Below are positions 17,127 to 26,929 of a stretch of 58,403 nt of DNA, piece after piece. Position 1 is the stretch's first letter. Each line of letters opens with the position of its first letter. Source of the stretch: Acidovorax sp. (GTDB taxonomy: Bacteria; Pseudomonadota; Gammaproteobacteria; Burkholderiales; Burkholderiaceae_C); the NCBI RefSeq assembly GCF_027492855.1, contig NZ_JAPUDY010000074.1, positions 1-58,403 of the forward strand, in the 5' to 3' direction. A program made the translations under genes and the position numbers. The notes under the pieces are model-generated. The model was given only the letters and a program-made list of their open reading frames with translations. It made no database searches and was not told where the DNA came from.

Positions 17127-18245
17127 TCACCCGCGCGCCGCAGGGCAGGCGCCTGTGGGCGCGCCGCCCGCCTGTGCGTGGCTGCGTGCGTCCGCCAGCA
17201 CGGCGGCGGTCGGCGCCTCGGTGGGCCAACCCGCCAGGTGCTGCTGCGTGATGCGGGAGAGGGCGGTGATCCAATGGCTGTTGTCGTTCAGGCAGGGGAT
17301 GTAGTGGAACTCCTGGCCGCCCGCGTGCAAGAAGGCCTCGCGCACCTCCATGTTGATTTCTTCCAGCGTTTCCAGGCAGTCGCTGGCGAAGCCGGGGCAC
17401 ACCACGTCCACCCGCCGCGTGCCCGCCTTGCCCAGCGCTTCGATGGTGGGTTGGGTGTAGGGCGTGAGCCACTTGGCCTTGCCAAAGCGCGACTGGAAGG
17501 TGATGCGAAAGCGCTCCGCGCGCAGGCCCAGGCGCTCGGCCAGCAGGCGGCCGGTTTTGCGCGCCTCGCAGGCATAGGGGTCGCCCAGGTGCAGGGTGCG
17601 TTCGGGCACGCCGTGAAAGCTCATCACCAGTTGGTCGGGCTGGCCGTGGTGCTTCCAGTGGGTTTCGATGGTGCGGGCCAGCGCGTCGATGTAGCCGGGC
17701 GCGTCGTGATAACGGTTCACGAAGCGCAGCTCGGGCACGTTGCGTGTGTGTGCGGCCCAGGCGTACACCGCGTCGAAAACGCTGGCGGTGGTGGTGCCCG
17801 AGTATTGCGGGTACAGCGGCAGGATGAGGATGCGCGTGGCGCCTTCGGCCTTGAGCGCGTCGAGCTCGCTGGCGATGGATGGGTTGCCGTAGCGCATGGC
17901 GTGGCGCACCAGCACGTTGTGGCCCGCCTCGCCCAGCCAGCCGCGCAGCAGCGTGGCCTGCTTGGCCGTCCATACCGCCAGGGGCGAGCCCTCGGGCGTC
18001 CATATGCTGGCGTATTTGGCGGCGGATTTTGCGGGGCGGGTGCGCAGGATGATGCCGTGCAGGATGGGCCACCATGCCAGTTTGGGGATCTCGACCACGC
18101 GGTGGTCGCCCAGGAACTGCGCCAGGTAGCGGCGCACCGCGGGTGCCGTGGGTTCGTCGGGCGTGCCCAGGTTGCACAGCAGCACGGCAGTGCGTTCGGC
18201 TTGGCCGTGGGTGTAGGGAGGTTCTGGGTGAAAAGGGGAGCGCAT
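17127..18245 (-). CDS. hemH: Ferrochelatase
   Basis: The 372-residue protein catalyses insertion of ferrous iron into protoporphyrin IX, the last step of haem synthesis. Family landmarks are present: [13 protein letters not shown] at the start, [30 protein letters not shown] with the metal-binding histidine, [12 protein letters not shown], and [13 protein letters not shown]. The ATG at 18245 is preferred because the upstream in-frame sequence has no similarity. A proline/alanine-rich C-terminal tail of about 25 residues follows the conserved end. The gene is divergent from the HAD phosphatase gene, with 64 bp between start codons. Confidence 0.95.
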   Translation of the reverse strand: MRSPFHPEPPYTHGQAERTAVLLCNLGTPDEPTAPAVRRYLAQFLGDHRVVEIPKLAWWPILHGIILRTRPAKSAAKYASIWTPEGSPLAVWTAKQATLLRGWLGEAGHNVLVRHAMRYGNPSIASELDALKAEGATRILILPLYPQYSGTTTASVFDAVYAWAAHTRNVPELRFVNRYHDAPGYIDALARTIETHWKHHGQPDQLVMSFHGVPERTLHLGDPYACEARKTGRLLAERLGLRAERFRITFQSRFGKAKWLTPYTQPTIEALGKAGTRRVDVVCPGFASDCLETLEEINMEVREAFLHAGGQEFHYIPCLNDNSHWITALSRITQQHLAGWPTEAPTAAVLADARSHAQAGGAPTGACPAARG

Positions 18246-18309
18246 GCCTGCATTGTGGCAAACAGGGTCGTTGAAAAGGCCTTCAGGCCTGGAGTATTCT
18301 TGGCAAACC

Positions 18310-19053
18310 ATGCCTGCATCGCCTGTCGACCCTTCCACACCACTGCCCCCGGCGCAGCCGCTCAACACCGCCCGCATTCGCGCCATCACCATCGACCTGG
18401 ACGACACGCTCTGGCCCATCTGGCCCACCATTGCGCGGGCCGAGGGTGTGCTGCTGGACTGGCTCACGCAGCACGCGCCCGCCACGGCGGCCTTGTTCTC
18501 CAGCACCGAATCCCTGCGTGCCATCCGCAACCAGATGGTGGCGCTGCGGCCCGACCTGCTGCACGACCTGAGCGCGCTGCGGCGCGAGTCCATCCGCCTG
18601 GCGCTGACCCAGGCCGGTGACGAGCCCGCGCTGGCCGAACCCGCTTTCGACCTGTTTTTTGCCGAGCGCCAGCGCGTGGACTTGTTTGACGACGCCCACG
18701 ACACGCTGGCGTTTTTGTCGGCACGCTACCCCGTGGTGGCTTTGTCCAACGGCAACGCCGACGTGCACCGCATTGGCATTGGCCACTATTTTCGCCACAG
18801 CATCAGCGCGTCGGAGTTCGGCGTGGCCAAGCCTGATGCGCGCATCTTCCACGCGGCGGCCAGCGCGGTGGGTGTGTTGCCGCACGAGGTGCTGCATGTG
18901 GGCGATGACGCCACCCTCGACGCCCAGGGCGCGCTCCAGGCGGGCATGCAGGCGGTGTGGATCAACGCCGCCAACCACCCCTGGCCCCATGGCGACAGCG
19001 CGCCCCATGCCACGGTCGGCAGCCTGACCGCGCTGCGGCAGTTGCTGGACTGA
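18310..19053 (+). CDS. HAD-superfamily hydrolase (subfamily IA)
   Basis: The 247-residue protein has the four HAD motifs: [10 protein letters not shown] near residue 30 (nucleophile Asp), VALSNGN (Thr/Ser motif), a lysine in [11 protein letters not shown] and the acidic [12 protein letters not shown]. It therefore hydrolyses a phosphate from a small metabolite; the substrate cannot be told. The start at 18310 removes an upstream extension that would overlap ferrochelatase. The gene is unlinked in function to the neighbours as far as can be seen. Confidence 0.9.
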   Translation: MPASPVDPSTPLPPAQPLNTARIRAITIDLDDTLWPIWPTIARAEGVLLDWLTQHAPATAALFSSTESLRAIRNQMVALRPDLLHDLSALRRESIRLALTQAGDEPALAEPAFDLFFAERQRVDLFDDAHDTLAFLSARYPVVALSNGNADVHRIGIGHYFRHSISASEFGVAKPDARIFHAAASAVGVLPHEVLHVGDDATLDAQGALQAGMQAVWINAANHPWPHGDSAPHATVGSLTALRQLLD

Positions 19054-19152
19054 GCGCTGTATTTCTTGCTCCAAGTCAAGATTCGAGCGCATGCTGATTG
19101 AAGCCGCAGCCCGATAACGTCACACTTACCCGTCGCCACGCGACCGCACACC

Positions 19153-20004
19153 ATGCCCCGTAAGCCCCCCTTGTTGCCCGCCGTCCGCACCATCCGCCTG
19201 ATGCAGCCCATGACATGGCTGGTCATGGCCTGGCGCGACATGGCGCGTGCGGGCTGGATCAGCTTTGCACACGGCCTGGCGCTCAGCCTGTTCGGGGCCG
19301 CCATTTTTGCCGTGGCCCACAACAAGTTCTGGCTGCTGGCGGGGGCGTTGTCGGGCTTTTTGGTGGTGGCGCCGGTGCTGGCCACCAGCCTGTATGCGCT
19401 GAGCCGCGCGCTGGAGCGGGGCGAGCCCGCCAACCTGGGCGTGGTGCTCAAGACCTGGCTCAACTGGCAGAACAGCCACGTCAACAAATGGGGCAACGAT
19501 TATTGGTGCATGGTCCAGTTCGGCTCCTTGTTGGCGCTGGCCGCGTCGGGCTGGGTGATGACCTCGGCCGCGCTCATCACGCTGCTGGCACCGGTGCCCA
19601 TCGAGACACCGCTCGACTTTCTGCGCCATGTCGTCATGGCCCCTGATGGCTGGTTGTTCGAAATCTGGCTGGCGCTGGGCAGCCTGATGGCGGCGCCGAT
19701 TTTTGCGTCCAGCGTGGTGGCCATGCCGCTGCTGCTGGACCGCCGCGCCACGCTGCTGCAGGCCGTGCTCACCAGTTGGCAGACGGTGCTGGTCAACCCG
19801 CTGCCCATGGCGTTCTGGGCGGCGCTCATTTTGGGGTTCACGCTGCTGGGCCTGGGCTCGCTGCTGCTCGGCCTGATCGCCGTGATGCCCATGCTCGGCC
19901 ACGCCAGCTGGCATGCCTACCGTGATCTGGTCGATGCCTCCAGCCTGCCCGAGCGGGACCTGGCAGCAGCGCCTGCGCGCAGTGGTGGTGGAGGCGCATC
20001 GTGA
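19153..20004 (+). CDS. DUF2189 family integral membrane protein
   Basis: The 283-residue protein has about six hydrophobic segments and conserved features of DUF2189 proteins: an N-terminal MTWLVMAWRDMARAG, AGALSGFLVVAPVLATSLYALSR and a C-terminal LIAVMPMLGHASWHAYRDLV. It is an inner-membrane protein of unknown role. Its stop overlaps the GTG start of the next gene by three bases (GTGA), so the two are translationally coupled. Confidence 0.85.
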   Translation: MPRKPPLLPAVRTIRLMQPMTWLVMAWRDMARAGWISFAHGLALSLFGAAIFAVAHNKFWLLAGALSGFLVVAPVLATSLYALSRALERGEPANLGVVLKTWLNWQNSHVNKWGNDYWCMVQFGSLLALAASGWVMTSAALITLLAPVPIETPLDFLRHVVMAPDGWLFEIWLALGSLMAAPIFASSVVAMPLLLDRRATLLQAVLTSWQTVLVNPLPMAFWAALILGFTLLGLGSLLLGLIAVMPMLGHASWHAYRDLVDASSLPERDLAAAPARSGGGGAS

Positions 20005-20213
20005 TCTTTGGTTTTACCGAGGCGCAGATATCCGGCTTCTTCCTCACCTATGGCGTGGGCGCGTTCATCGTGTACATGCTGTTCATCATCGGCCAACTGG
20101 CCTGGGAGTCCAAGGCCGGTCGTTTTGGCACCTTTGTGCTGTTTTTGGGGCTGGGCGTGGGTTTCCTCGGTTTTTTGGCCAAGGTCGTGATCCAGTGGTG
20201 GCTGGAAAAATAG
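20001..20213 (+). CDS. DUF2788 family small membrane protein
   Basis: The 70-residue protein has two hydrophobic spans (FFLTYGVGAFIVYMLFIIG and FGTFVLFLGLGVGFLGFLAK) and matches the DUF2788 pattern. It starts with GTG inside the stop of the DUF2189 gene, implying coupled expression. Function unknown. Confidence 0.85.
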   Translation: MIFGFTEAQISGFFLTYGVGAFIVYMLFIIGQLAWESKAGRFGTFVLFLGLGVGFLGFLAKVVIQWWLEK

Positions 20214-20361
20214 CGACACCCCCCTGAGGAGCAGCCCGTGCTGCGGGGTGGCCTCGGGCCGCGCTCATTGCACGGAGCGGGTGCCATGCCAATGCCGCAA
20301 AACCCGATGAGCGCGCGGCGGCATTGCGGTAAGGTCGGCGCACCCAATGGCTTGACCGCAC

Positions 20362-21891
20362 ATGACTTCCATACCGACCCCGCCCCCGCTCACCCGCGCT
20401 GAATCCAGCGCCTTCACCGAAACCTCCACCCACGCCGATGTGCTGGCGTTTGTGGACGCCCTGGGCGCGCTGGGCGATGCGCGGCTGCACATTGGCGACT
20501 TTGGCACCACGCCTGAAGACCGCCTGCTGCCGCTGCTCGTGTTGTCGGAGCATGGGCATTTCACCCCCGCGGCCGCGCAGGCCAGTGGCCTGCCCGTGGT
20601 GATGATCCTGTGCGGCATCCACGCGGGCGAGGTGGAGGGCAAGGAGGCCGCGTTGATGCTGGTGCGCAACCTGCTGCGCGGCGAGCATGGCGACCTGTTG
20701 GCGCACTGCACGCTGGTGGTGGCGCCCCTCTTCAACCCCGACGGCAACGACCGCCTGAGCGCCGACAACCGCCCGCTGAACGTTGCCCAACTGCGCGGGC
20801 AGGACGGCCCCCAGCTGGTGGGCACGCGCAACAATGCGGCGGGCATCAACCTGAACCGCGACTACATGCGCCAGCAGTCCACGGAGATGCGCCTGCTGCA
20901 AACCCGCGTGTGCCAGCCCTGGAATCCGCACCTCACGCTCGACTGCCACACCACCAACGGCTCCATCCACCGTTTCGCGCTGACCTACGACATCCCCCAC
21001 ACCGAACACAGCGGCCGCAGCGAGCCCGTGGCCTACCTGCGCGAGCGCATGATGCCCGCCGTGCAGGCGGCGGTGAAGCGCAGCGAGGGGCTCGACACCT
21101 TCTGGTACGGCAACTTCGTGCGTGACGAGGGCGGCCAGGGCCAGGGCTGGATCACCTACACCCACCATCCGCGTTTTGGCTGCAACTACCGGGGGCTGAC
21201 CAACCGGCTCGACGTGCTGCTGGAGGCGTACTCATACATCAGCTTCGAGGCGCGCGTGCAGGTCACTTACGCCGTGCTGCGCGAAGCGCTGCACTATGTG
21301 GCCGCGCACGGGCCGGAGATCGTGCGGCTGCTGGCCGACTGCGCCGAGCCACCCGAGAAAATCGCCATCCGCTACGCGCTGGAGGCCGTGCCGGACGCCA
21401 CGGTGGAGGTGCTCACGCGCGAGCCGTACACCTTGCAGGGCGCTCCCATCAGCGTGCAGGTGCCGCACTTTGCGCACTTCGTGCCCACGGCCACGGTGCA
21501 GCGCTCCTGGGGCTATGCCATGCCTGCTGCGGTGGCTGAGCACCTGCAAGGGCACGGCCTGGCGCTGGCGCCCGTGGCGGCGGGCACGCAGCTACAGGTT
21601 GAAGTGCCGATCCTGTTGGCGCCCTGCGCCGAGCCCGGCCCCAAGATCCTGGAGGCCCAGGCCAGCACCTACTGGCGCGCCCGCCACGAACGCACCGAAC
21701 GCGCCCTGCCCGACGGCTGGTGTGTGGTGCCCACCGGCCAGCCCTATGGCGCCATTGCCGTCTATGCCTGCGAGGCAGAAAGCGACGATGGTGTGGTGGC
21801 CAATGGCATCCTGCCGCCGCCCGAGCCGGGCGATGAAATGGTGGTGTGGCGGGTGCTGCAAGCTCCGCCGGGTTTTGCCGAGGGGGCATGA
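20362..21891 (+). CDS. M14-family zinc carboxypeptidase-like protein
   Basis: The 509-residue protein has the M14 zinc site: CGIHAGEVEGKE (His and Glu of HxxE near residue 90) and a third ligand in LDCHTTNG near residue 197. NLNRDY and a catalytic-glutamate segment LLEAYSYISFEAR follow. About 200 further residues after the peptidase domain are a beta-rich extension. No signal peptide is seen, so it is probably cytoplasmic. Substrate could be a peptide or an N-acyl amino acid. Confidence 0.85.
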   Translation: MTSIPTPPPLTRAESSAFTETSTHADVLAFVDALGALGDARLHIGDFGTTPEDRLLPLLVLSEHGHFTPAAAQASGLPVVMILCGIHAGEVEGKEAALMLVRNLLRGEHGDLLAHCTLVVAPLFNPDGNDRLSADNRPLNVAQLRGQDGPQLVGTRNNAAGINLNRDYMRQQSTEMRLLQTRVCQPWNPHLTLDCHTTNGSIHRFALTYDIPHTEHSGRSEPVAYLRERMMPAVQAAVKRSEGLDTFWYGNFVRDEGGQGQGWITYTHHPRFGCNYRGLTNRLDVLLEAYSYISFEARVQVTYAVLREALHYVAAHGPEIVRLLADCAEPPEKIAIRYALEAVPDATVEVLTREPYTLQGAPISVQVPHFAHFVPTATVQRSWGYAMPAAVAEHLQGHGLALAPVAAGTQLQVEVPILLAPCAEPGPKILEAQASTYWRARHERTERALPDGWCVVPTGQPYGAIAVYACEAESDDGVVANGILPPPEPGDEMVVWRVLQAPPGFAEGA

Positions 21892-21956
21892 CACAGGCAG
21901 ACAAGCAGAGAGGCAGAGAGCTGGTGCATTGAACCGCGCCCTCTGGTCACAGCCCC

Positions 21957-22967
21957 TCAGTCCGGCTTCACTTTGGCGCGCAGCAGCACTTTCTTCCAGC
22001 GCTCTTGCTCAGCGGCAATGAACTGAGCGAACTGGGCGGGCGTGCCGCCAATGGCTTCGGCGGCGTCGCCGTTCAGGCGCTCCAGCGAGGCGGGGGCCTT
22101 GACGGCCTTGGCGGTCTCGGTGGCCAGCTTGTCGAGGTGGGCCGGGGCCAGGTTGGCGGGGGCCAGCATGCCGTACCACTGGGTCATCTCAAAACCGGGG
22201 AAGCCCTGTTCGGCCACGGTGCCCACGTCGGGCAACTGGGGCAGGCGCTGGGTCGAGCCGGTGGCGATGCAGCGCACCTTGCCTGATTTGATGAACGGCA
22301 GCATGGCGGCGGCGCCCACCGAGGCTGCGTCAAGGCGGCCCGAGAGCAGGTCGGTCATCATGGGGCCGGTGCCACGGTAGGGCACGTGCAGCATGAAGAT
22401 CTCGGCGGTCATCTTGAGGTATTCGAACGCCAGGTGCCCGGCGCTGCCGTTGCCCGCCGAGCCGTAGCTGAACTTGCCGGGGCTTTTTTTCACGTAGGCA
22501 ATGAACTCCTTGAGGTTCTTGACCGGCACGTCGGGGTGCACCACATACAGGCTGGGCACCTTGGCCAGCAGGCTCACGGGCTTGAAGTCCTTGTTGGCGT
22601 CGTAGGGCAGCTTGTCGAAGATGAAGGGGTTCACGGCCAGTGTGCCGATGTGGCCCAGGATCAGTGTGTGCTGGTCTTCCGCACGGGCCACTTCACCCAT
22701 GGCGATGTTGCCTGCGGCGCCGGGCTTGTTGTCCACATACACGCTTTGCCCCAGGGTCTTGCTCAGCTCAACGGCGGTGGAGCGGGCCACGATCTCCGAG
22801 CTGCCGCCGGGCGCAAAGGGCACCACAAAACGCAGGGATTTGGAGGGCCAGGCCGTTTGCGCCGATGCGCCCGTGGGCAGCAGGCCACCCAGGGCCAGCG
22901 CGCCGCTGGCACCCAGCAGATGGCGGCGCGTGGATGAAAAGAAGGCGGGGTCTTCGTGTGAAACCAT
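21957..22967 (-). CDS. Tripartite tricarboxylate transporter substrate-binding protein (Bug family)
   Basis: The 336-residue protein has a twin-arginine-like signal (STRRHLLGASGALALGG, cleavage near ASAQ) and the Bug receptor pattern: WPSKSLRFVVPFAPGGSSEIVAR, VDNKPGAAGNIAMGEVA, GTLAVNPFIFDKLPYD and VPYRGTGPMMTDLLSG. These periplasmic receptors bind carboxylates or related anions. No TctA/TctB permease genes are adjacent, which is common for the many orphan Bug genes of Comamonadaceae. Confidence 0.92.
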   Translation of the reverse strand: MVSHEDPAFFSSTRRHLLGASGALALGGLLPTGASAQTAWPSKSLRFVVPFAPGGSSEIVARSTAVELSKTLGQSVYVDNKPGAAGNIAMGEVARAEDQHTLILGHIGTLAVNPFIFDKLPYDANKDFKPVSLLAKVPSLYVVHPDVPVKNLKEFIAYVKKSPGKFSYGSAGNGSAGHLAFEYLKMTAEIFMLHVPYRGTGPMMTDLLSGRLDAASVGAAAMLPFIKSGKVRCIATGSTQRLPQLPDVGTVAEQGFPGFEMTQWYGMLAPANLAPAHLDKLATETAKAVKAPASLERLNGDAAEAIGGTPAQFAQFIAAEQERWKKVLLRAKVKPD

Positions 22968-23114
22968 GGGTTTGTCTCCGTAAACACGTTCTACGACGCA
23001 AGGGCTGCGCGTGACGCCATGGTGCCGGGATCGGCTTTCGGAATGCTGTCAGCGGGCTAGGTAGTTTCCCGCTCCCTCTGCGCCCTCCCGCGCGCCCGCG
23101 CAACTGCGATCGCT

Positions 23115-24425
23115 TCAGCCCGCTGCAACGCAGGCTGCCACGGCGCTGCCGCTGAGCACGGCGCCTTCAAGCGTGGCGGGGTAGGGGCCTTGCACGTAGT
23201 CGCCGCAGGCCGTCAGCCCCGGCAGCACCTGCATGGCGGGCCGCTGCAGGCCGGGGGTGCAGGCAAAGGTAGCGCGTTTTTCCACCACGGTTTGCACGGA
23301 GCGCAGGGTGGGCAGGGCGAGCTGGGCGCTGGCTTGCTGCAGCACCTGGTGTTCGATGTGGGCCCGCTCGCCGTTGCTGGCGCTCACTACAAAGGCCAGC
23401 AGGCCGTGCTGTCCGCCCGCCTGGCCCCGGTCGAACACGAACTGCGCCGGGTGTGCGGCGGTGCTGCGCAGCGCCAGCATGGGCTGGGGCAGGCGCGCGC
23501 CGTGGGCGTGGGCATAGACGGTGGTGATGGACTCAAAGCGCAGGGCATTGGCCGTGGCGCTCCAGCGGCTGGCGGTGGCCAGGCCTGCGGTGCCCGCCAG
23601 GCCCTCGACCAGTCGGCTGGCCTCCCAGGATGGGCAGGCGAGGGTGATGTGGTCAAACACCTCGGGCGTTTTGGTGGCATCTGCGCACACCAGTTGCCAG
23701 CGTCCGCGCGGTATGGGGTGCAGGCGCTGAATGCGCTGGCCGGTGACGACCTGGCCGCCCTGCTGCTGTAGCCAGCGGGCCGCTGCTTCGGGGAAAAGGG
23801 CGCCCAGGTCGGTGCGCGGCAGCAGCAGGTTGGAGCCGCCGCGCCCGCTGAACAGGCTGTCTTGCAGCACGCGCAGAAACACCTGGCCGCTGGCTTCATT
23901 CGCGGGGGTGTTGAGGGCCGATACGCACAGCGGATCGATGAACTCTGCCATCAGGCGCGGGGTGAGCGTGGCGCACAGTTGTGCCACCGAAGTCTCGGGC
24001 GCGCAGCGAAAGCCGTGCAGTTGCCAGCCGGTGGCCGCACGCAGCAGCGCCAGCTTGTCACGCCAGAGCCAGCCCTTGGCGCGGGCAATGCCCAGCAGGG
24101 CGTCGAGCGGCGGGGGCAGGTCGGGCAGTTGCAGCCCCTGGCCGTCGGGGAACTGCAGCGTGAGCGGCAGGCGCAACAGGGCCGTGTCGGCGTCTACGCC
24201 CACCAGCCGCATCAGGCGCAAGCACTCGGCGTAGGCGCCGATGAGGATGTGCTGGCCGTTGTCGAGCGTGGCCGCAGTGCCATCCGGCAAGTGGCCCGGC
24301 ACGGCGCGCGCGCGGCCGCCCACGGTGCGGGCGGCTTCGAGCACGGTGACCTGGCGGCCTGCCTGTGTGTGCGCGATGGCGGCGGCCATGCCGGCCCAGC
24401 CCGCGCCAATGACGGCGATCTTCAT
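23115..24425 (-). CDS. hpnE: Hydroxysqualene dehydroxylase (squalene-associated FAD-dependent desaturase)
   Basis: The 436-residue protein starts with an FAD dinucleotide-binding motif, KIAVIGAGWAGMAAA, followed by VLEAARTVGGRAR and DNGQHILIGAY, as in HpnE, which reduces hydroxysqualene to squalene. It ends with GLTACGDYVQGPYPATLEGAVLSG. It lies 19 bp after the stop of hpnD on the same strand, forming an hpnDE pair. The start at 24425 places the Rossmann motif at residues 2-15 as expected. Confidence 0.93.
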   Translation of the reverse strand: MKIAVIGAGWAGMAAAIAHTQAGRQVTVLEAARTVGGRARAVPGHLPDGTAATLDNGQHILIGAYAECLRLMRLVGVDADTALLRLPLTLQFPDGQGLQLPDLPPPLDALLGIARAKGWLWRDKLALLRAATGWQLHGFRCAPETSVAQLCATLTPRLMAEFIDPLCVSALNTPANEASGQVFLRVLQDSLFSGRGGSNLLLPRTDLGALFPEAAARWLQQQGGQVVTGQRIQRLHPIPRGRWQLVCADATKTPEVFDHITLACPSWEASRLVEGLAGTAGLATASRWSATANALRFESITTVYAHAHGARLPQPMLALRSTAAHPAQFVFDRGQAGGQHGLLAFVVSASNGERAHIEHQVLQQASAQLALPTLRSVQTVVEKRATFACTPGLQRPAMQVLPGLTACGDYVQGPYPATLEGAVLSGSAVAACVAAG

Positions 24426-24444
24426 GCCTGCGTCACCATCACCA

Positions 24445-25284
24445 CTACATCCGGCCCAGGGCCTGCACCTTCCACGCCAGCCAGAACTTGCGCAGCGGCG
24501 TGAGGCGGATGCGCTGGTGCAGCACCTGGAAGTTCTCGTGCTCAATCTCGCGCAGCAGGGTGCGGTAGATGCTGGCCATCATCAGGCCGGGCTTTTGTGC
24601 GCGGCGGTCGGCGTCGGGCAGCAGGGCAAAGGCCTCGTCGTACAGGCGGTGGGCGCGTTCGGCTTGAAAACGCATCAGCGCGGTGAAACGGTCGGAGTAG
24701 GTGCGCTTCAAGATCTCGTGCGCCTTCACGTCAAACTGCTGCAGCTCGTTCACCGGCAGGTAGATGCGGCCCAGCATGGCGTCTTCGCCCACGTCGCGGA
24801 TGATGTTGGTGAGTTGGAACGCCAGGCCCAACTGGTGGGCGTATTCGGTGGTGCGCGGGTCGGTCTGGCCGAAGATGCGCGCGGCCACTTCGCCCACGAC
24901 GCCCGCCACCAGGTGGCAATAGCCCTTGAGGCCTGCAAAGTCGAGGTAGCGGGTCTGCTCCAGGTCCATCTGGCAGCCATCGATCACGGCCTGCAGGTGG
25001 CGCTGTTCGATGCCATAGTCGGCGGCCAGTGGCATCAGGGCCAGCATCACGGGGTGGGTGGGCTGGCCTGCGTAAGCCTTGGCCACCTCGGCCTGCCACC
25101 AGGCCAGCTTGGTGCGGGCCACGCCGGGGTCGGTCACTTCGTCCACCACATCGTCCACCTCACGGCAAAACGCATAGAACGCCGTGATGGCCGCGCGGCG
25201 CTGCGCGGGCAGAAAGAGAAAGGCGTAGTAGAAGCTGCTGCCCGAGGCGGCGGCTTTTTGCTGTACGTACTGCTGCGGTGTCAT
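24445..25284 (-). CDS. hpnD: Presqualene diphosphate synthase
   Basis: The 279-residue protein is of the squalene/phytoene synthase fold and makes presqualene diphosphate from two farnesyl diphosphates. Two aspartate-rich motifs are seen: FCREVDDVVDEV near residue 45 and IIRDVGEDAMLGRIYLP near residue 160, plus QLTNIIRD. The N-terminus MTPQQYVQQKAAASGSSFYYAFLFL is typical of HpnD, supporting the start at 25284. Together with hpnE it makes squalene; hpnC, normally the first gene, is 9.2 kb away at 34498. Confidence 0.95.
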   Translation of the reverse strand: MTPQQYVQQKAAASGSSFYYAFLFLPAQRRAAITAFYAFCREVDDVVDEVTDPGVARTKLAWWQAEVAKAYAGQPTHPVMLALMPLAADYGIEQRHLQAVIDGCQMDLEQTRYLDFAGLKGYCHLVAGVVGEVAARIFGQTDPRTTEYAHQLGLAFQLTNIIRDVGEDAMLGRIYLPVNELQQFDVKAHEILKRTYSDRFTALMRFQAERAHRLYDEAFALLPDADRRAQKPGLMMASIYRTLLREIEHENFQVLHQRIRLTPLRKFWLAWKVQALGRM

Positions 25285-25340
25285 GGGGCGGCATTGTCCC
25301 ACGGCGCAGAGGGGCGGGTGGCCTCGTGGAGTTTGTGGGG

Positions 25341-25395
25341 TTTTAGGGCCTTACCGCTTGATGGATAAGCGCAAGTAGCTATTGATTTGGTAGCT
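25341..25395. repeat. Palindromic repeat copy overlapping the 3' end of the TRAP permease gene
   Basis: The core CGCTTGATGGATAAGCGCAAG is followed by TAGCTATTGATTTGGTAGC, the same arrangement as other copies. The stop codon and last codons of the minus-strand gene ending at 25379 lie inside the element. Confidence 0.75.
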
Positions 25396-26929
25396 GATCA
25401 GCGGCAGGTGTCGGCGTGTTGGGTACGCTGGGTGCGCTGGGCATCTCCGGCGCATCGGGTGTGTCGGTGGGGTGTTGTGACATCTCCCGCATCAGGGCAT
25501 CAAGGTCGTCGCCCTGGATGGAGGTTTCTGGCAGCGTGGCCGGTGTGGTGCGCAGCCACTGGGTGGTGGCGGGCACGGCCAGCACCAGGGCCAGCACGGC
25601 CAACAGGCTCAGCAGATAGGGGGCGAGTGCTCGGACCATGGCGGCCATGGCAGGGCGCGGCACCACCTGGGCGCGTGCCAGCACCAGCGCGTAGCCCAGC
25701 GGGGGCAGCAAAAAGCCGGCCTGCAGCACCAGCAGCGTGAGGGCCGCCACCCAGGCGGCATCGTCCACCAGCGCCAGCAGCGGTGGCATCACGATGGGGA
25801 CGATCAGGAAGATCAGCTCGAACGCATCCAGCACAAAGGCTGAACCCAGCAGCACCGCCAGCACCACGGCCATGGCGAGCAGGGGCTGGCCCTGCAGTGC
25901 GCGCATCCAATCGGCCACGAGCAGGTCGGTGCCAAACGCACGCAGCACCAGCGAGAAGGTGACGGCAGCCACCAGCAAGGCAAACAGCGCACCGGTGAGC
26001 GCGAGTGCGTCGTCCAGCACCTGGCCCAGCCGCTGCCGGGTGAGCTGGCGCGACACGATGCCCCAGGCCAGCAATAGCACCCCGGCGGTGGCGGCGGCCT
26101 CCACGGCCCGCACACGCCCGGTGGTGACCAGGGCCAGCAGCGCCACGATGAGCGTGGGCACCAGCACCAGCGTCCAGCGCTCGCGGCGGGTCAGAGGTTC
26201 GGGCGGGGCTGGGCGGGCGTCGGTAGATGCGGCGGTGGCGCGCGCCAGCCACCAGGTCACGGCCAGCCACAGCACCAGCAGCAACGCACCCGGTGCCAGC
26301 GCCGCCTGCAGCACATCCTGGGTGTTGATGATGCGCGCGCCGGCCCGGGCAGTGGCCAGGCCGAGCTGGGCGGCCAGCGACAGGCCCTCGGTGTGGGCCC
26401 GCAGCATGGCGTCGCCCAGCAGTAGCAACACCAGTGATGGTGGCACGATGATGCCCAGCGTGCTGGCCACAGCCACCAGGGCTGTGCGGCGCGCTGGGGG
26501 CATGCCTTCTTCGGCCCAGGCCTGCCCGGCGGTGCGTGACAGGGTGACCAGGCTCGCGCCCACCGACCCGTTCATGGGAGCCATCAGCATGCCCACGGCC
26601 AGGCCTGCCATCTCGGACGCGGCCCGCCGCCCGGCCAGCCGCGCGATGGCCTTGCGCAAGCCGCTGTAGAGGCCGCCGACCAGCGCCAGGTGGTTGAGCA
26701 GCGCGCCCACCACGGCATACAGCACCAGGGCCTGCAGCAGGTCGTGCTCCAGCAGGCCCACGATGCGCTCGGGCAAGCTGCGCAGCACCGCAATGTCGAA
26801 TGCGCCCAGGGCCAGGCCTGCCAGGGCGCCCAGGGTGCTCACGGCCAGCAGCACGGCGTAGGTGGCCCAGCCGGTGGTCATCATGAGCACCAGGGCCAGC
26901 CCCAGCAGCAGCAAACCCATGGCGCTCAT
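25379..26929 (-). CDS. TRAP transporter large permease subunit (DctM-like)
   Basis: The 516-residue protein has about 12 hydrophobic segments and the DctM pattern: ALVLYAVVGALLNHLALVGGLY, MNGSVGASLVTLSR and TLGIIVPPSLVLLLLGD in the first half, and LLGSAFVLDAFELIFLIVPIVMPPL in the second. It carries the transport channel of a sodium-coupled TRAP system, usually for organic acids. The ATG overlaps the TGA of the small subunit (ATGA). A proline-rich, non-membrane tail of about 45 residues ends in the repeat element at 25341. No receptor gene is near. Confidence 0.9.
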   Translation of the reverse strand: MSAMGLLLLGLALVLMMTTGWATYAVLLAVSTLGALAGLALGAFDIAVLRSLPERIVGLLEHDLLQALVLYAVVGALLNHLALVGGLYSGLRKAIARLAGRRAASEMAGLAVGMLMAPMNGSVGASLVTLSRTAGQAWAEEGMPPARRTALVAVASTLGIIVPPSLVLLLLGDAMLRAHTEGLSLAAQLGLATARAGARIINTQDVLQAALAPGALLLVLWLAVTWWLARATAASTDARPAPPEPLTRRERWTLVLVPTLIVALLALVTTGRVRAVEAAATAGVLLLAWGIVSRQLTRQRLGQVLDDALALTGALFALLVAAVTFSLVLRAFGTDLLVADWMRALQGQPLLAMAVVLAVLLGSAFVLDAFELIFLIVPIVMPPLLALVDDAAWVAALTLLVLQAGFLLPPLGYALVLARAQVVPRPAMAAMVRALAPYLLSLLAVLALVLAVPATTQWLRTTPATLPETSIQGDDLDALMREMSQHPTDTPDAPEMPSAPSVPNTPTPAADQLPNQ